This document shows, piece by piece, positions 1 through 10,315 of a stretch of 64,000 bases of DNA (within the stretch, counting starts at the first letter, position 1; each line of letters starts with the position of its first letter). Origin of the DNA: Branchiostoma floridae (Eukaryota > Chordata > Leptocardii > Amphioxiformes > Branchiostomatidae); assembly GCF_000003815.2 (NCBI RefSeq), contig NC_049980.1, forward strand, positions 4,914,804 to 4,978,803. Direction: 5' to 3'. Under the pieces are notes generated by a model, which saw nothing but the letters and a program-made list of their open reading frames with translations, searched no databases and had not been told where the DNA came from. A program made the translations under genes and the position numbers.

Positions 1-1200
1 CGGTCAGAGAGATACTATGTGTGTTAGTCCTATGTTCAACCTTCCTGGCCACTTTGATTTCATACTGAAAGCAACTTTTTTTTTGGCCAAACTTTTTTTT
101 TATTCGCTCGCTCGTATCAGTTTTGGAGTTCCCGGAGGATGTCATCCATATAATCAAATCAACATGGCCTAAGGTGATAAGATGGTATTATACTTTTAGC
201 TTAGGGAAATGTTAAAGGTTACACATAATGTGTTTAACAACAGACTTAAAATAGTCAATATTAAGTACGTTAGCAAAAACAGTGTTTAAAACACATCTTT
301 GATCACCTGTATTTTTTTTTTACTTTGCTTGGAAACCATTACGTGTACGATCACTGTATATCCATTCAATAACATGTGATTTTTGTCTGCTATAAGAGCT
401 TCAATAAATTTTTTTGGGGGAAATCTGTTTTGTATTGTATTGTTTTGCACGTCTAGTACATTTATGTTAACACTTTAGTATGACTATATGCTTTAATTAT
501 ATCTTTTATAAAGATTAACATCGGAAGAGCTAATTATAAGGACCACTACTGACAACGTTCTTTTGACACAGCTCAAACAGTTGTGTCAAAAGAATGTAAT
601 CAAAATTCAAAGGCTCATAATCATCGTAAAATATATGAAAGAACACGTTTCAGAAGAACCAATCAATTCAGAAAGGTTGATCAATTCACAAAGCCTCTCT
701 AAAATAATTGGCCCGCCCGTCAAAATAGCCCCCCCCCCCCCAAAGTTTCCAAATGGAGGAATCTGAGCTATGACAATCAGTCTTATTAACTCGGGCAGAG
801 CAACGTGAGTCTTGACATCGAGTTTGGACGAGTTTCTGAAGTGGTCGCAAAACAGTCGATTTTCTGAAAGACGGACCAATTTTCATGGTGAATTGAAATA
901 TTTGAAGTCAAGCTGAAATCCGTGTCTATTTTTCGGTACTAGAAATGTTATCAAACTTAACCTAGTCTACCGGAAAAAAACATGTCCCCACGAAATGGAA
1001 GTCAACGGGTCAAGATCTCAAAATCACAAGTTTCCATATGGGGCCATGCCCTCGTTCCCCCACGATTGTCGATGCGAATCATTTGATTGATCTTTTGATT
1101 GATCTTTTTTTATCTTGAAGCAAAAGGGATGTTCTTTCTGTCATGACCCCCCCCCCAATACACTTGTTTTCCTTTAGGATACTAAAAAGACGGTGGATAC
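1..1200. other. Non-coding stretch, no gene seen
   Basis: There is no convincing exon. The stretch is AT-rich with homopolymers. Positions 118-166 (GGAGTTCCCGGAGG, GATGTCATCCATATAAT, then TCAACATGG) recur in similar form at about 42767-42808, so this is a fragment of a dispersed repeat. Poly-C runs at 729-740 and 1147-1155 are simple sequence. Confidence 0.5.
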
Positions 1201-1208
1201 ATTTCAGC

Positions 1209-1237
1209 AAGGACGTTATATCTCATATAACGTCCTT
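1209..1237. repeat. Short perfect palindrome
   Basis: Two 13-nt arms, AAGGACGTTATAT and its complement, flank a 3-nt CTC spacer. A similar palindrome built on GGTTATAT occurs at 2324-2356, so the two may be footprints of one small foldback family. No gene is attached to it. Confidence 0.8.
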
Positions 1238-1379
1238 TAATTCAGGGTATGCAGCCTGGTCTGATCATAGGGGTCCGAACGCGAGACATAGCTTCACAGC
1301 GTTCTCCCATCATTTGATAGACGTTTGTTGCTCATGACAGCCAAATATTAATGTCACTCATAACACTCACACAGAATAC

Positions 1380-2570
1380 TCGCACACTGCATAGCAGACG
1401 ACAAATGTTGGAACTCCCACTGTTTTGACACCATGTATGGCGGCGTAAACAAGGTCACGTGGTCTATTACGCCAGGTGCAACTGGCCTAAAAAATAGGCA
1501 AACTAGCACTGCGAACCATGCGAACGCGCTGGACTAGTAGAAAAAACGGGACTTAATCTCTGACAAGGGGCCGTAAGCTTTACCAGAATACTTTATCCAT
1601 ATTAAAATTGATAAGATTTCCTAAAACCTGTGAATAATTGATTGCGCTACTGTAGACTTTGATATAATTTCATTGTAATTATCCAAATTGGAATCTAATT
1701 CGTATGATTTTGAGGAAATTGTCTAAATCCGCTTTTTTCCATTATAGGACTATTGCAACAAGTGGTATTTGTAGTTGAGAAAGAGAAGAATGTTAAGAGA
1801 TAAATATCTTGCAAATAAATTTGCATGATTAATGAGAAAATACTGTAATCCCACTGTGGTAAATGACTAGACTTTCTTACTATGCCATTTAGAATGAAGA
1901 CCTCATTTGCATACGAAAATATCAGAAAATGTGATTAAAGCCTTCTTTTTCAACATAGATTGTGTACGTCTGTTATCTGGGTAGAGGAAATGATCAACTA
2001 ATACAATTTATGCAAATGAGGAACTCAATTGCATAGTTATTGACAAACACAAGTAGTAAAGGTAAAATCATTTGGCGAATGTACGGGGTCATGGAACTCT
2101 AGCTTTAGTACTTTGAATGTTCACATATTTTTATAGGAGCACGTTCGGGAGGATATGATTAAATACACAAACCCCGGATCCGGAGGCATTATAAGTAAGT
2201 AGTAAGAGCTAAACGCCTTACATAGTCCAAGTGCTGACATACTTTACGTCTTTACATTTCAATAAAGTCAGAGAAATAAGTAATTCCACTGTTCCCCGGA
2301 TTTGTGAGTAATTTGTCAAAGATCAAGGGGGTTATATCAGTGATATAACCTCCTTGCAAAGATGAAGGTCCCTGGCGTGTAAATTAGTTCTCGTCTCTGC
2401 AGTACATGGGACCCCGCCTTGCATAACAAAGGACAATAACTTTTCCCTATGGTGTTGTCTGACCATAGGGAACTATGCAACATTTGAGTGACTTTTGCAT
2501 ATGATCCTGGCCTTACGAGTTAGCGGCTCAACCAGTTTTACTAATTAGCTGTACTTGTATTTTTTTAAAT
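1380..2570. other. Non-coding stretch, no gene seen
   Basis: No exon with supporting splice sites is visible. The stretch is AT-rich, with short similar segments around 1810-1920 and 1990-2040 (variants of ATGAGGAACTCAATTTGCAT) that suggest an old repeat. The palindrome at 2324-2356 lies inside it. Confidence 0.45.
2324..2356. repeat. Imperfect palindrome
   Basis: CAAGGGGGTTATATCA is followed after one base by TGATATAACCTCCTTG, giving a 16-nt stem with one mismatch. It resembles the palindrome at 1209-1237. Confidence 0.75.
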
Positions 2571-2574
2571 TCTA

Positions 2575-2670
2575 GTGACGCTGAAGAAGAGTGATAGATG
2601 TCATCGAAATGTCCAGAAGTAAATATCCGTTCTTTATCCAGTTGTAGAAATTGATTGATTGATTTGTATT
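2575..2670 (+). repeat. Retroelement-like segment with hammerhead-like core
   Basis: CTGAAGA at 2581-2587, a short pairing segment GTGAT...GTCAT, and GAAA at 2606-2609 match the order of a hammerhead core (CUGANGA, stem II, GAAA). The sequence then runs into a GATT repeat at about 2650-2667. The same architecture with a different stem occurs twice in the foldback element at 12559-12990. Penelope-like and other retroelements are known to carry hammerhead motifs, so this is probably a retroelement end. Stem III and the cleavage site are not evident. Confidence 0.4.
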
Positions 2671-3392
2671 TGGAAATAGGTCTTGTCTCGGCCATATCTC
2701 TATTTGCATCATAATGTCCAAACTTGTCTCAGAGATTTTCACCTTTGACATATTACCCATAATCCCTGCCACTGCACATGCGTACTCGGAACGGTGAACG
2801 TTCTTATTCAGAACACACACTTTTAATAAGATTTAAACATCGCAGTGTGCAGACGGAATCCTGGGACGAAAAAGGGTCACACTGACGCTCCATCTGACGC
2901 TTTTAGATACAGGTCTGTTCGATTATTTCCTAGAGGTCTGATTAATATTGTTATACTTATAAATTGAGCTTGGACGTTTTATAAATACTAAAAACATTGC
3001 ACATTTTAATCCAGCAACAGAAACGTTTGTTGACAACATAGGGCTGTAATCAGTTACAGTGAATAATTGGACAGTTCTCTACATATATATTTGTTATATA
3101 ATCTTTGATTGGCTATTTAGTACATAAAAACTGCCAATCTAGTGCAACGAGCATAAAAACTAATCGAATTCCTTTGTGCCTCATTTACATATCACTGGGT
3201 ATAGCATATTTGTCGAAGTTGTCTACAGTAGTCAGGTTCAAAAGATGGCGGCTGCTCTGTGAAACGTCTCGCAATCGAATTTATTCAGTTTATATAATTT
3301 GAATCATCTAATGCTCTACAGGTCTGGATTTTTGGTAAAACAACAGTGCTTTGCAAGCTAAAACTTATTATCATATAAACCCTTTCACAGAA

Positions 3393-3972
3393 GTTACCAC
3401 GCACGCGCGGGTGAGAAGAGCTCTAAGGTACCTCGGTTGGCTAAATTGGCATTTTGACCTTCCACTGTTTTCTTATTAATGAATTAAGAAAGAATGGAGC
3501 CATGGCGAATGTTGATAGATGGGCATTTAAGAATTCTAAATCTGATTTTTTGGGGGCCAAATTGATGACGTCATCATTTTTATTACCTCTGATATTATTT
3601 TTTCTATGACAAAATACAGCACTTTGGTACATACCACTGTAATGAAACTTCGTTTTTCGTTGCATAATGATGGAAGCTACAAACGTAGTGTTGCGCAAAC
3701 TGATATCTACTAACAATCTGTAGTTATTAAGAATTAACTTTTTTTAATTAGATGAAAACAAACATTTTCTAATTACTACAGATTGTTGTTACTACAGATA
3801 TGTCAAAGTTGAAGGCCCCCAGAACGTAAACATTCCATTTTCCAGGCGTCATTACGTTCCGGACATTGTTACACAAATCGAAACAATGGTAGAGACGAGG
3901 CTGTTGACGTCTGAGGGCCTTCAACTTTGACATATTACCCAGAGTTCCTCTCACCCGCGCGTGCGTGGTAAC
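3393..3972. mobile_element. Inverted-repeat (MITE-like) element, about 580 bp
   Basis: A 23-nt terminal inverted repeat that starts GTTACCACGCACGCGCGG lies at 3393-3415, with its exact complement at 3950-3972. A second hairpin is nested inside: about 3799-3820 pairs with 3915-3937 around ATGTCAAAGTTGAAGG. A GACATATTACCCAGAGTTCCTCTC segment near the right end recurs at about 5333-5357, so related copies are nearby. No transposase ORF is present. Confidence 0.7.
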
Positions 3973-3987
3973 CTCTCTGAAAGAAAC

Positions 3988-4690
3988 CGAGTGCTGATAT
4001 ACAAAAGTAGCGGGTTCCGCACTGGATTTACCAGTGCTCGTGAACTTTTCAGCACTGTGAAGACCAGTGCTGTAAAAACTTCAGCTCTGGACTTTCAGTG
4101 CTGACGTTTATAAGGCACTGGAACGTCCGAGTGCTGAACGTAATGTTCGTGTAGCATGCGCCTGTAGCTGTTATCGATATACATAATTTTAAAAATAACT
4201 CATGAGACCTTGTCTAGCGGAGATTGACACTACGAGTGATAACTATCAACTATACAAACAATAGGTAGTTATAATTACAGGTGAACAACACATTCTACTT
4301 GTGTAGAATAGCAAAGTAGCGTCTTTTTATACAAACAACAAGAAGTTAGGGTAGACATATAACTATAGGTAGTTATAATTACAGGTGGACAACACATTCT
4401 ACTTGTGTAGAATAGCAAAGTAGAGTCTTTTTATACAAACAATAAGAAGTTCGGGTAGACAACTATCGCCTACTCTTTTTGTGTGACTGGTAAAGAGCTG
4501 TTGTTCTTTTACGAACAATAGGTTAGTTACAGGTAGAAAACTGCTAGTAACTGAAAATTCAGTGCTGATTGTAGTTTCAGCACTCTGTTTCCAGTGCTGA
4601 CAGGAGGGTTTCCAATGCTGGCGACCACTTCAGCACTGGTGTTCCAGTGCTGAGAGAGGAGACCGCTACTTTTATATATTTGTGTGCGAG
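3988..4690. mobile_element. Non-autonomous DNA transposon with AGTGCTG subterminal array
   Basis: The outer arms ATACAAAAGTAGCGG (about 3998-4013) and CCGCTACTTTTATAT (about 4663-4677) are inverted. About a dozen copies of AGTGCTG or its complement CAGCACT are clustered in both subterminal regions (3990-4140 and 4555-4655) and are absent from the centre. Such arrays are typical transposase-binding regions. The central part holds a 104-bp tandem duplication. No transposase ORF is present. Confidence 0.65.
4253..4460. repeat. 104-bp tandem duplication inside a transposon
   Basis: A unit beginning TAGGTAGTTATAATTACAGG at 4262 repeats at 4366 with few differences, and both copies contain CACATTCTACTTGTGTAGAA. 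It forms the centre of the AGTGCTG element. Confidence 0.8.
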
Positions 4691-4835
4691 CGACAGGAGT
4701 CCAGATGGGTGATATGTCAAAGCACGCCCATCATTCCAACAGACGTAAACAGGCTCGTCTCGAACATTGTTAAGATTTGAGTGACAATGTCGGTAACGTA
4801 ATGGCGCCTGCAAAATGGCGGAAATTTTACATTCA

Positions 4836-5315
4836 TGGTCTCAGAACACAGTTTTTCGCCTATGGGGATTTACATGGTTAAGGACCCCAAAGTGAGGTGG
4901 TTCGACGACTCAAAACCTATAGTAAGGTGCAGATACAATTTACAAGAATTTAGTATGTTGAAGTTGAGGGTACAACCTACAAAATTTCTGAAAATGAGCA
5001 TAGATTTGCCGGCTCGTTTTTCTATAAAAGACACTTTGATTTGACCCCCAGCGGAGGTCATGGAACTGCAAGAGACGAACAGGAAGTGCCGGTAACAGTA
5101 TCAAGGCGCAAATCAACGCCGGCCGAAGAAGCAACGTAATCCAACTTATACAGTTTTAAAACCGATGTATTCCTCTACCATTCACCACAGATTCCACCTC
5201 GCTGTTGTACACGCAAGAATAACTACGGCCTTTGCAAGTACTGCGGCGCACTATTTTCAAGCGAACTACTTTTGGGGACGGGGGTCGCGGATAAATACTG
5301 TGTTATGAGACCTCA
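4836..5315. mobile_element. MITE with TGGTCTCAGAACACAG termini
   Basis: The left end TGGTCTCAGAACACAGTTTT is mirrored at the right by ATACTGTGTTATGAGACC. The interior (a TCGCCTATGGGG segment near the left end, a GGGGTCGCGGATAAATACTG segment near the right) is related to the element at 25831-26313, so the two are members of one family. The short open frames here are not considered genes. Confidence 0.65.
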
Positions 5316-5480
5316 TGGGTCCGTCACCTTTGACATATTACCCAGAGTTCCTCTCGCCCGCACATGCGTAGTGAACTATAATGAATGAAGACCTTTATTG
5401 TACAATTTTGCCCAACCGGGCTAAGTACAGGTCACAACAAATCAGGATATATACATACATAAAAGTGTCACAAATCTAGT

Positions 5481-8400
5481 CTAACACAAAAGTTCGGCTT
5501 CTTCTCGCTTCTTGGTAATAGTGAAAATGTAGGACTGTATGGGTTTCGCTATTGTCGGTTTGTCAAAACGCATGAGAAATATAAACTTGTCAGTGCTACT
5601 CATGTGTCTAAAATGAGGGAATCTACTTTCTATATAACTAAATAGAGTATTTCTATCATTCGCATACATATCGCAATCAACAGTGAAGTGCACTTCATCT
5701 TCTACCATGTTTGAGGTACAAAATTGGCAGATTCTTTGTTCTAGAGGAGTGCGGCTGTGCCTTCCCGATTCAATTCGCAGTCGGTGGCAACTGATTCTTA
5801 GTTTGGCAATGGTAGTTCTATGCCGAATGTTTGTGATTTTCAAATACTGCTCTTCATTGTATGTGGATTTCAGTAGTCTGTACGTTCGGAGTTTGTTTTT
5901 CGCACGTAAACCTTTATTATCATTATGAATGTTGGTTAGAAAATTCTGGAAATAAATATCATTCAGTCGTTGGTGGATTGCAGAAATTAGGTGGGATATG
6001 TTTGGATCTGTTGACTTACGGGCTTGCCAAACAAAAGGGTAACCACACTCCTCCAAAGTTTTGCGAACACCAGATGCCCAACATTTGGTACCTGATGAAT
6101 CTAGATTAAGCTGACATAAGAGAGCGTCTGCCTGCAGACTCTCAGCTGGCACATTCTGTTGAATTCTAATGAAATATTTGATGGCGTTTAGGGAGGCTTC
6201 CAGTTGGATAGGATACCTCCCTAATTCAGCGCGTACAGCAAGGTTAGATGCAGTTTTCGGAACATTAAGTGAGTGTTTACAAAATTTCAAGTGCACTGTT
6301 TCAATAGGACAAGATATAGGACTTTTGAATGAGCTCCAAATTTCAGATCCATATAACAAAATAGGTTTAACACAAGTGTCGAAGAGTTTGTTTTTAACTG
6401 ATAATGGTGCGTCTGCTTTGTCTTATGATTGTCTAATTCCAAATAGAGCTTTCAATCCCTTGCTGTATAAGTATTTGCTGTTGGCTTTGAATGTGCCAGC
6501 TGAGGATACAACAATACCTAGATAACAATAAGATGTTACTATTTCTAAAGCATTATTATCAAACAAAAAACTACAATCTTTCGGTAAGCGGCCTCCCTTT
6601 GTAAATACAATAACCTTTGTCTTTTTCAGGTTAACCTTCAGCTTCCATGATTTACAATATTGTTCTAGTCTAAGTAGGGAGGACTGTAAGCCTTGTTGGG
6701 ATTCTGAGAAGATAACCAAGTCATCGGCATATAAAAGACATGGCACTTTCATGTTGTACAGAATAGGAGAATTGCTAGAAAAGTTATCAAATTCAGATAC
6801 TATATCACTAATGAACAAATTAAACAATGTTGGACTCAGATTACAGCCTTGTCGAACCCCGCAGTTAGTTACAAATGTTTCGGTAAGACGATTGTTGGTT
6901 TTGATACAGTTATTAGTTTTGGAATACATGTCTTTTATGGTCGATAGGAAGTTTCCTCCTATTCCAAGATTATTTAATTTGAACAGGAGACCCTCTCGCC
7001 AAACAGAGTCGAAAGCTTTGCTAAAATCAACAAAGCATGCGTAAAGACGTGAATTTTGACTGAGATATTTGCTTACTAAAGTAGTTAATACGAAAAGATT
7101 ATCAGACGTTCTATAGTTTTTTCTAAAACCGGCCTGTTGAGGTTTAAAAAGGCTGTTCTGTTCCGCATAGTTCACAAGACGAGTATTCAAAATGGACGAG
7201 AATAATTTCCCCAGACAACTCATAATGGAGATACCCCGATAGTTGTCTGGGACTGAGGTATCACCTGACTTGTGTATTGGTACTATATGACTAAGTGACC
7301 ATTCTTTGGGAAAGTATCCGTTTTGCAAACATGAATTGAAGAGATGAAGCAGTGTTTTTTGTAGGATTGGTTTACCACACTTCAGCATTTCATTTGTAAT
7401 CATATCACTACCACTAGATTTGCTGTTTTTTAGTTTGGAGATGGCTATATCCAGTTCCTTAGCTGATATCAGAGAGTCCAAAAAGGAATTCTCTGTAGGA
7501 GGGAGAGGGGAGGGAAAATGAGTTTGAACATTTGTTGAGTTATTAGTTGAAGTTTCTGAGTCACTGATGGAAGATTTGTCTATTCTATTAAAATGTTTTA
7601 ACCACGCCTCATCCGTTATTTGAGAACTTGGCTCTTGTGTTTTCTCTGACTTCAGTTTCTTCAATAAGTTCCAAAACGCGTTTGGGTTTTCTTCCCTCAA
7701 AGAGGACAGTTGGTTAACGATTTGTTGATGAAAGTCTCGTTTCTTTTTTTTTAATAGTTTTCTATATTCTTTTTTCCTTTTAAAAAACCTTCCTCTCACG
7801 TCTGAGTTCTGTGGATTTTTCTCGAGTAAAGATGCCAGATTTTTTAGCTCCCGTTTCATTTCACAACAGCTTTTGTCAAACCATTTCTTGTTTTTTATTT
7901 TCCTTGGCCGTTTTCTATTAATCTTTAAACACAATGATTTGTAACCGACATCTCTTAATACTGAGCTGAGATCCGAGACGTAGTTTTCAATGTCGTGGGC
8001 TGCGCTTTTGGTTCCTCTAAGTGAAAGGTTATTAAGTCTATCTATAATGTGTGGTTGGCTGAGGGATTGAAAAAACTTTTGTGCAGAGGTTTCATTCCAA
8101 TGGAATCTTTTAGAGAGAGGTTTGCTGTTTCCACTTATCTGTTTCTCTTTGGCAGGGTGATTTGAGGATTTTGTACGTAAGACAACAGATAACATGCAGT
8201 GATCAGAGAATGTGGTTAGGGGGTTAACTCGAAAAAATAAAATGTGTTCTAGAAGCGGTTGGTTGCATATTACATAATCAACAGTGCTGCTACCGTTTGG
8301 CTGATGACACGTGAATTTTCCTTGTAGATCACCGGCTATTCTGCCGTTAAGAATTTTAAGATTTCCTTGAATACATAAATCAGCCACAAATCTGCCAAAC

Positions 8401-9065
8401 TTGTTGGGGGGAGCTTGATCCATGTGTTGTCTATCTAATGTAATGTTTGAGAAGTTATTCGGGTGATTATCACAGAAAGTGTCATCTTCAACGAAATCTT
8501 GTAAATTTCCTAGACGAGAATTTAGGTCACCGCCTAGTAGGATGAAACCCTGAGAACTGTATTTACATATCTCTTCCTCTAAAATTTCTATTACATGGTT
8601 TTCTGTGTGTTTGTGCGTTGTGGATGCACTAGGACTGATATAAACTGAACAAATAAAAAGATCTTTGTCTAATCCTAGTAATTTGCGATCTATCTGAACC
8701 CAAAGCAAATCTGTTGATTTTGATGGTAATTTTGTAACAAAAGCTTTGTATTGTTCTTTGAAAAAGAAAATGATGCCCCCTGATGAGCGTTTTGCTCGTT
8801 TACTCTTCTTTCTATGCAGTTGAAAAGAACTGTAGTTTGGTATGTTAATTTTTGTTTTTTCAGTACTCCACGTTTCCAGAAGCGAGATAAAGTCAAATTT
8901 GTCAATTTTATACAAGAAATCTAAATCCTCTAATTTTGAACCCAGCCCGTGGACATTCCAGAAACAAAAGTTCATGTTGCCTCCAGAAAATGCTTTCATA
9001 TCCAAGGATGAGTTAAATGAAATGGGAAAAAGAAGAAAAAATTGTGTCTTTACGGTCCGATCCAC
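5481..9065 (-). pseudogene. LINE ORF2: APE endonuclease and reverse transcriptase, one in-frame stop
   Basis: The reading frame is about 1,194 codons and is broken only by a TAA at 6423-6425 (codon 881); downstream the same frame continues to 5481. Seen: an apurinic-type endonuclease domain with WNVHGL, ETW, GGDLNSRLG and SDHCML; a reverse transcriptase with PDNYRGIS, FVDFSKAFDSVW, GVRQGCNLSP and the catalytic YADD (6720-6731, about residue 779); and a C-terminal C-x2-C-x9-H-x4-C zinc-knuckle-like motif beginning RICQFC. In such elements the protein nicks target DNA and reverse-transcribes the element RNA. The first in-frame codon at 9065 is GTG; a Met upstream of FCFWNVHG is the likelier start. 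The single nonsense codon suggests a young copy. Confidence 0.9.
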
Positions 9066-9359
9066 AATGTCTCACAGGACCTTACTAGCTTTAACATGAG
9101 AATTTGAGGTAAGCTTAGATAAATGTAAACTAAGTAAACAATCAATCAAAATTGATCAACAACAACTACAACAACAAAAAATACATATATGTACGTCTAA
9201 ATCATTTTGTATATTTCTTAAACTAAAAATGACTACCAACGTAACTAAATACTAGTATCACTGTGTATCTACAAATAGCTTAGCTTTGACTAATGCAGTA
9301 GTCTCGGATACAGTCTTTCTAATCGAAATGTACAGACTGTATGACTAAGTATAGAAGTC

Positions 9360-10098
9360 CTACCACACCGGGAACATCGGAGGCCACATCATGTTAGGAT
9401 GCCAGGACCAGGGCGGTGGGTTCATCCGTGGAGGCTGAGACTGGCCGGGCGGGGTAAGGACAGGAGTGTTCACCGGGGAGAATCCCCACGGGCCGGCCGG
9501 TTGGTTGAAGATGGGCGGGCCCCAGGGTCCGGAGAGACGACTTGGGATGGGTGGCGGCTGACTCCAGTGCCCTATTGGGCTTCTGGACGAGTTCACTGGA
9601 TGTCCCATCGGAGCTTTAGATGAACTTGGGGCCGCGGGTCCTTGGCGAGGGGGAGGGTTACTGTTCCATGGTGTACTGGAGAAGTGTTCGAGTCTCTCTG
9701 AAGTAGGACCAGCTGAAATGTTAGGTGGGTTATCGGCTGGTGGTCTCCTGTGCGCATTTGCATTATGTTCTCGCCCAGCATCTAGCGCATGGGTTGAAGT
9801 AGGTGATCGGTCTTGTCCCGATGTTGGGGCGGGCCCAATGTGTGATTGTTGTCCCCGATCCCGTGCTGGTTGTGTGTGTGGAGACGGGCGAGAATTGTTC
9901 CCGTGTTGAGTAGGAGGAGCACTAGTCTTATCAGTCGGTACTCCGATCACAGCGTCTCTGTATGTCCGGTACTGAGAGCTTGGCATTGTGTTCAATGCAG
10001 GCTGATTCTTCCTGCCCGTGTACTGACCCAGGCCTAAGAGAGGGTTGGTTGTTCGCTTGATATTAGCAGCTAGAACGCGAATTCCATTCCTGTTACTA
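9360..10098 (-). pseudogene. LINE ORF1 remnant, proline-rich
   Basis: The open frame encodes a Pro/Gly/Ser-rich low-complexity C-terminus ending WHPNMMWPPMFPVW. It continues upstream past the first Met-like codon (at 9995) through GLGQYTGRKN and RVLAANIKRTTN until a stop near 10108. No zinc knuckle or coiled coil is visible, so the N-terminal part is missing. Position and orientation upstream of ORF2 (about 300 nt spacer) identify it as the ORF1 (nucleic-acid-binding) protein of the same LINE. An independent host gene is less likely. Confidence 0.6.
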
Positions 10099-10315
10099 TG
10101 TAAAAAGCTTATTTAGGCTGTTCAAAATCCATAGCACTATATACGTACATATAGTGAGGTATTGGGCACGTACATATATCCATTACGTACACCTAGTGAG
10201 GTATTGTATCCAGAATGTTTCTATTATTTTGACATCTTGGTGCTGTATTTATTTAGGTACGCTCTATCGACGAGTGCCTCTCACAACCGGACTAGTTCAA
10301 ATTGACAAGATAAAG

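Larger units (their letters stand above)
5385..10100 (-). mobile_element. Nearly complete non-LTR retrotransposon (LINE), 5'-truncated, interrupted
   Basis: This minus-strand LINE has an ORF1 remnant (9360 to about 10098), a spacer, a long ORF2 with endonuclease and reverse transcriptase (5481-9065) and a short 3' region ending near 5385. The 3' end reads, on the plus strand, GAATGAAGACCTTTATTG followed by a GGGCTAAGTACAGGTCAC segment. A 5'-truncated relative of this 3' end lies at 46900-47155. ORF1 opens after a stop near 10110, so the 5' end seems truncated just upstream of the gene at 10316. The family resembles the Jockey/I-type APE-containing LINEs. A target duplication was not resolved. 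Confidence 0.85.

Noticed and set aside
9399..10037. Plus-strand frames opposite the LINE ORF1
   Set aside because: Shadows of the GC-rich, proline-rich ORF1 on the minus strand.
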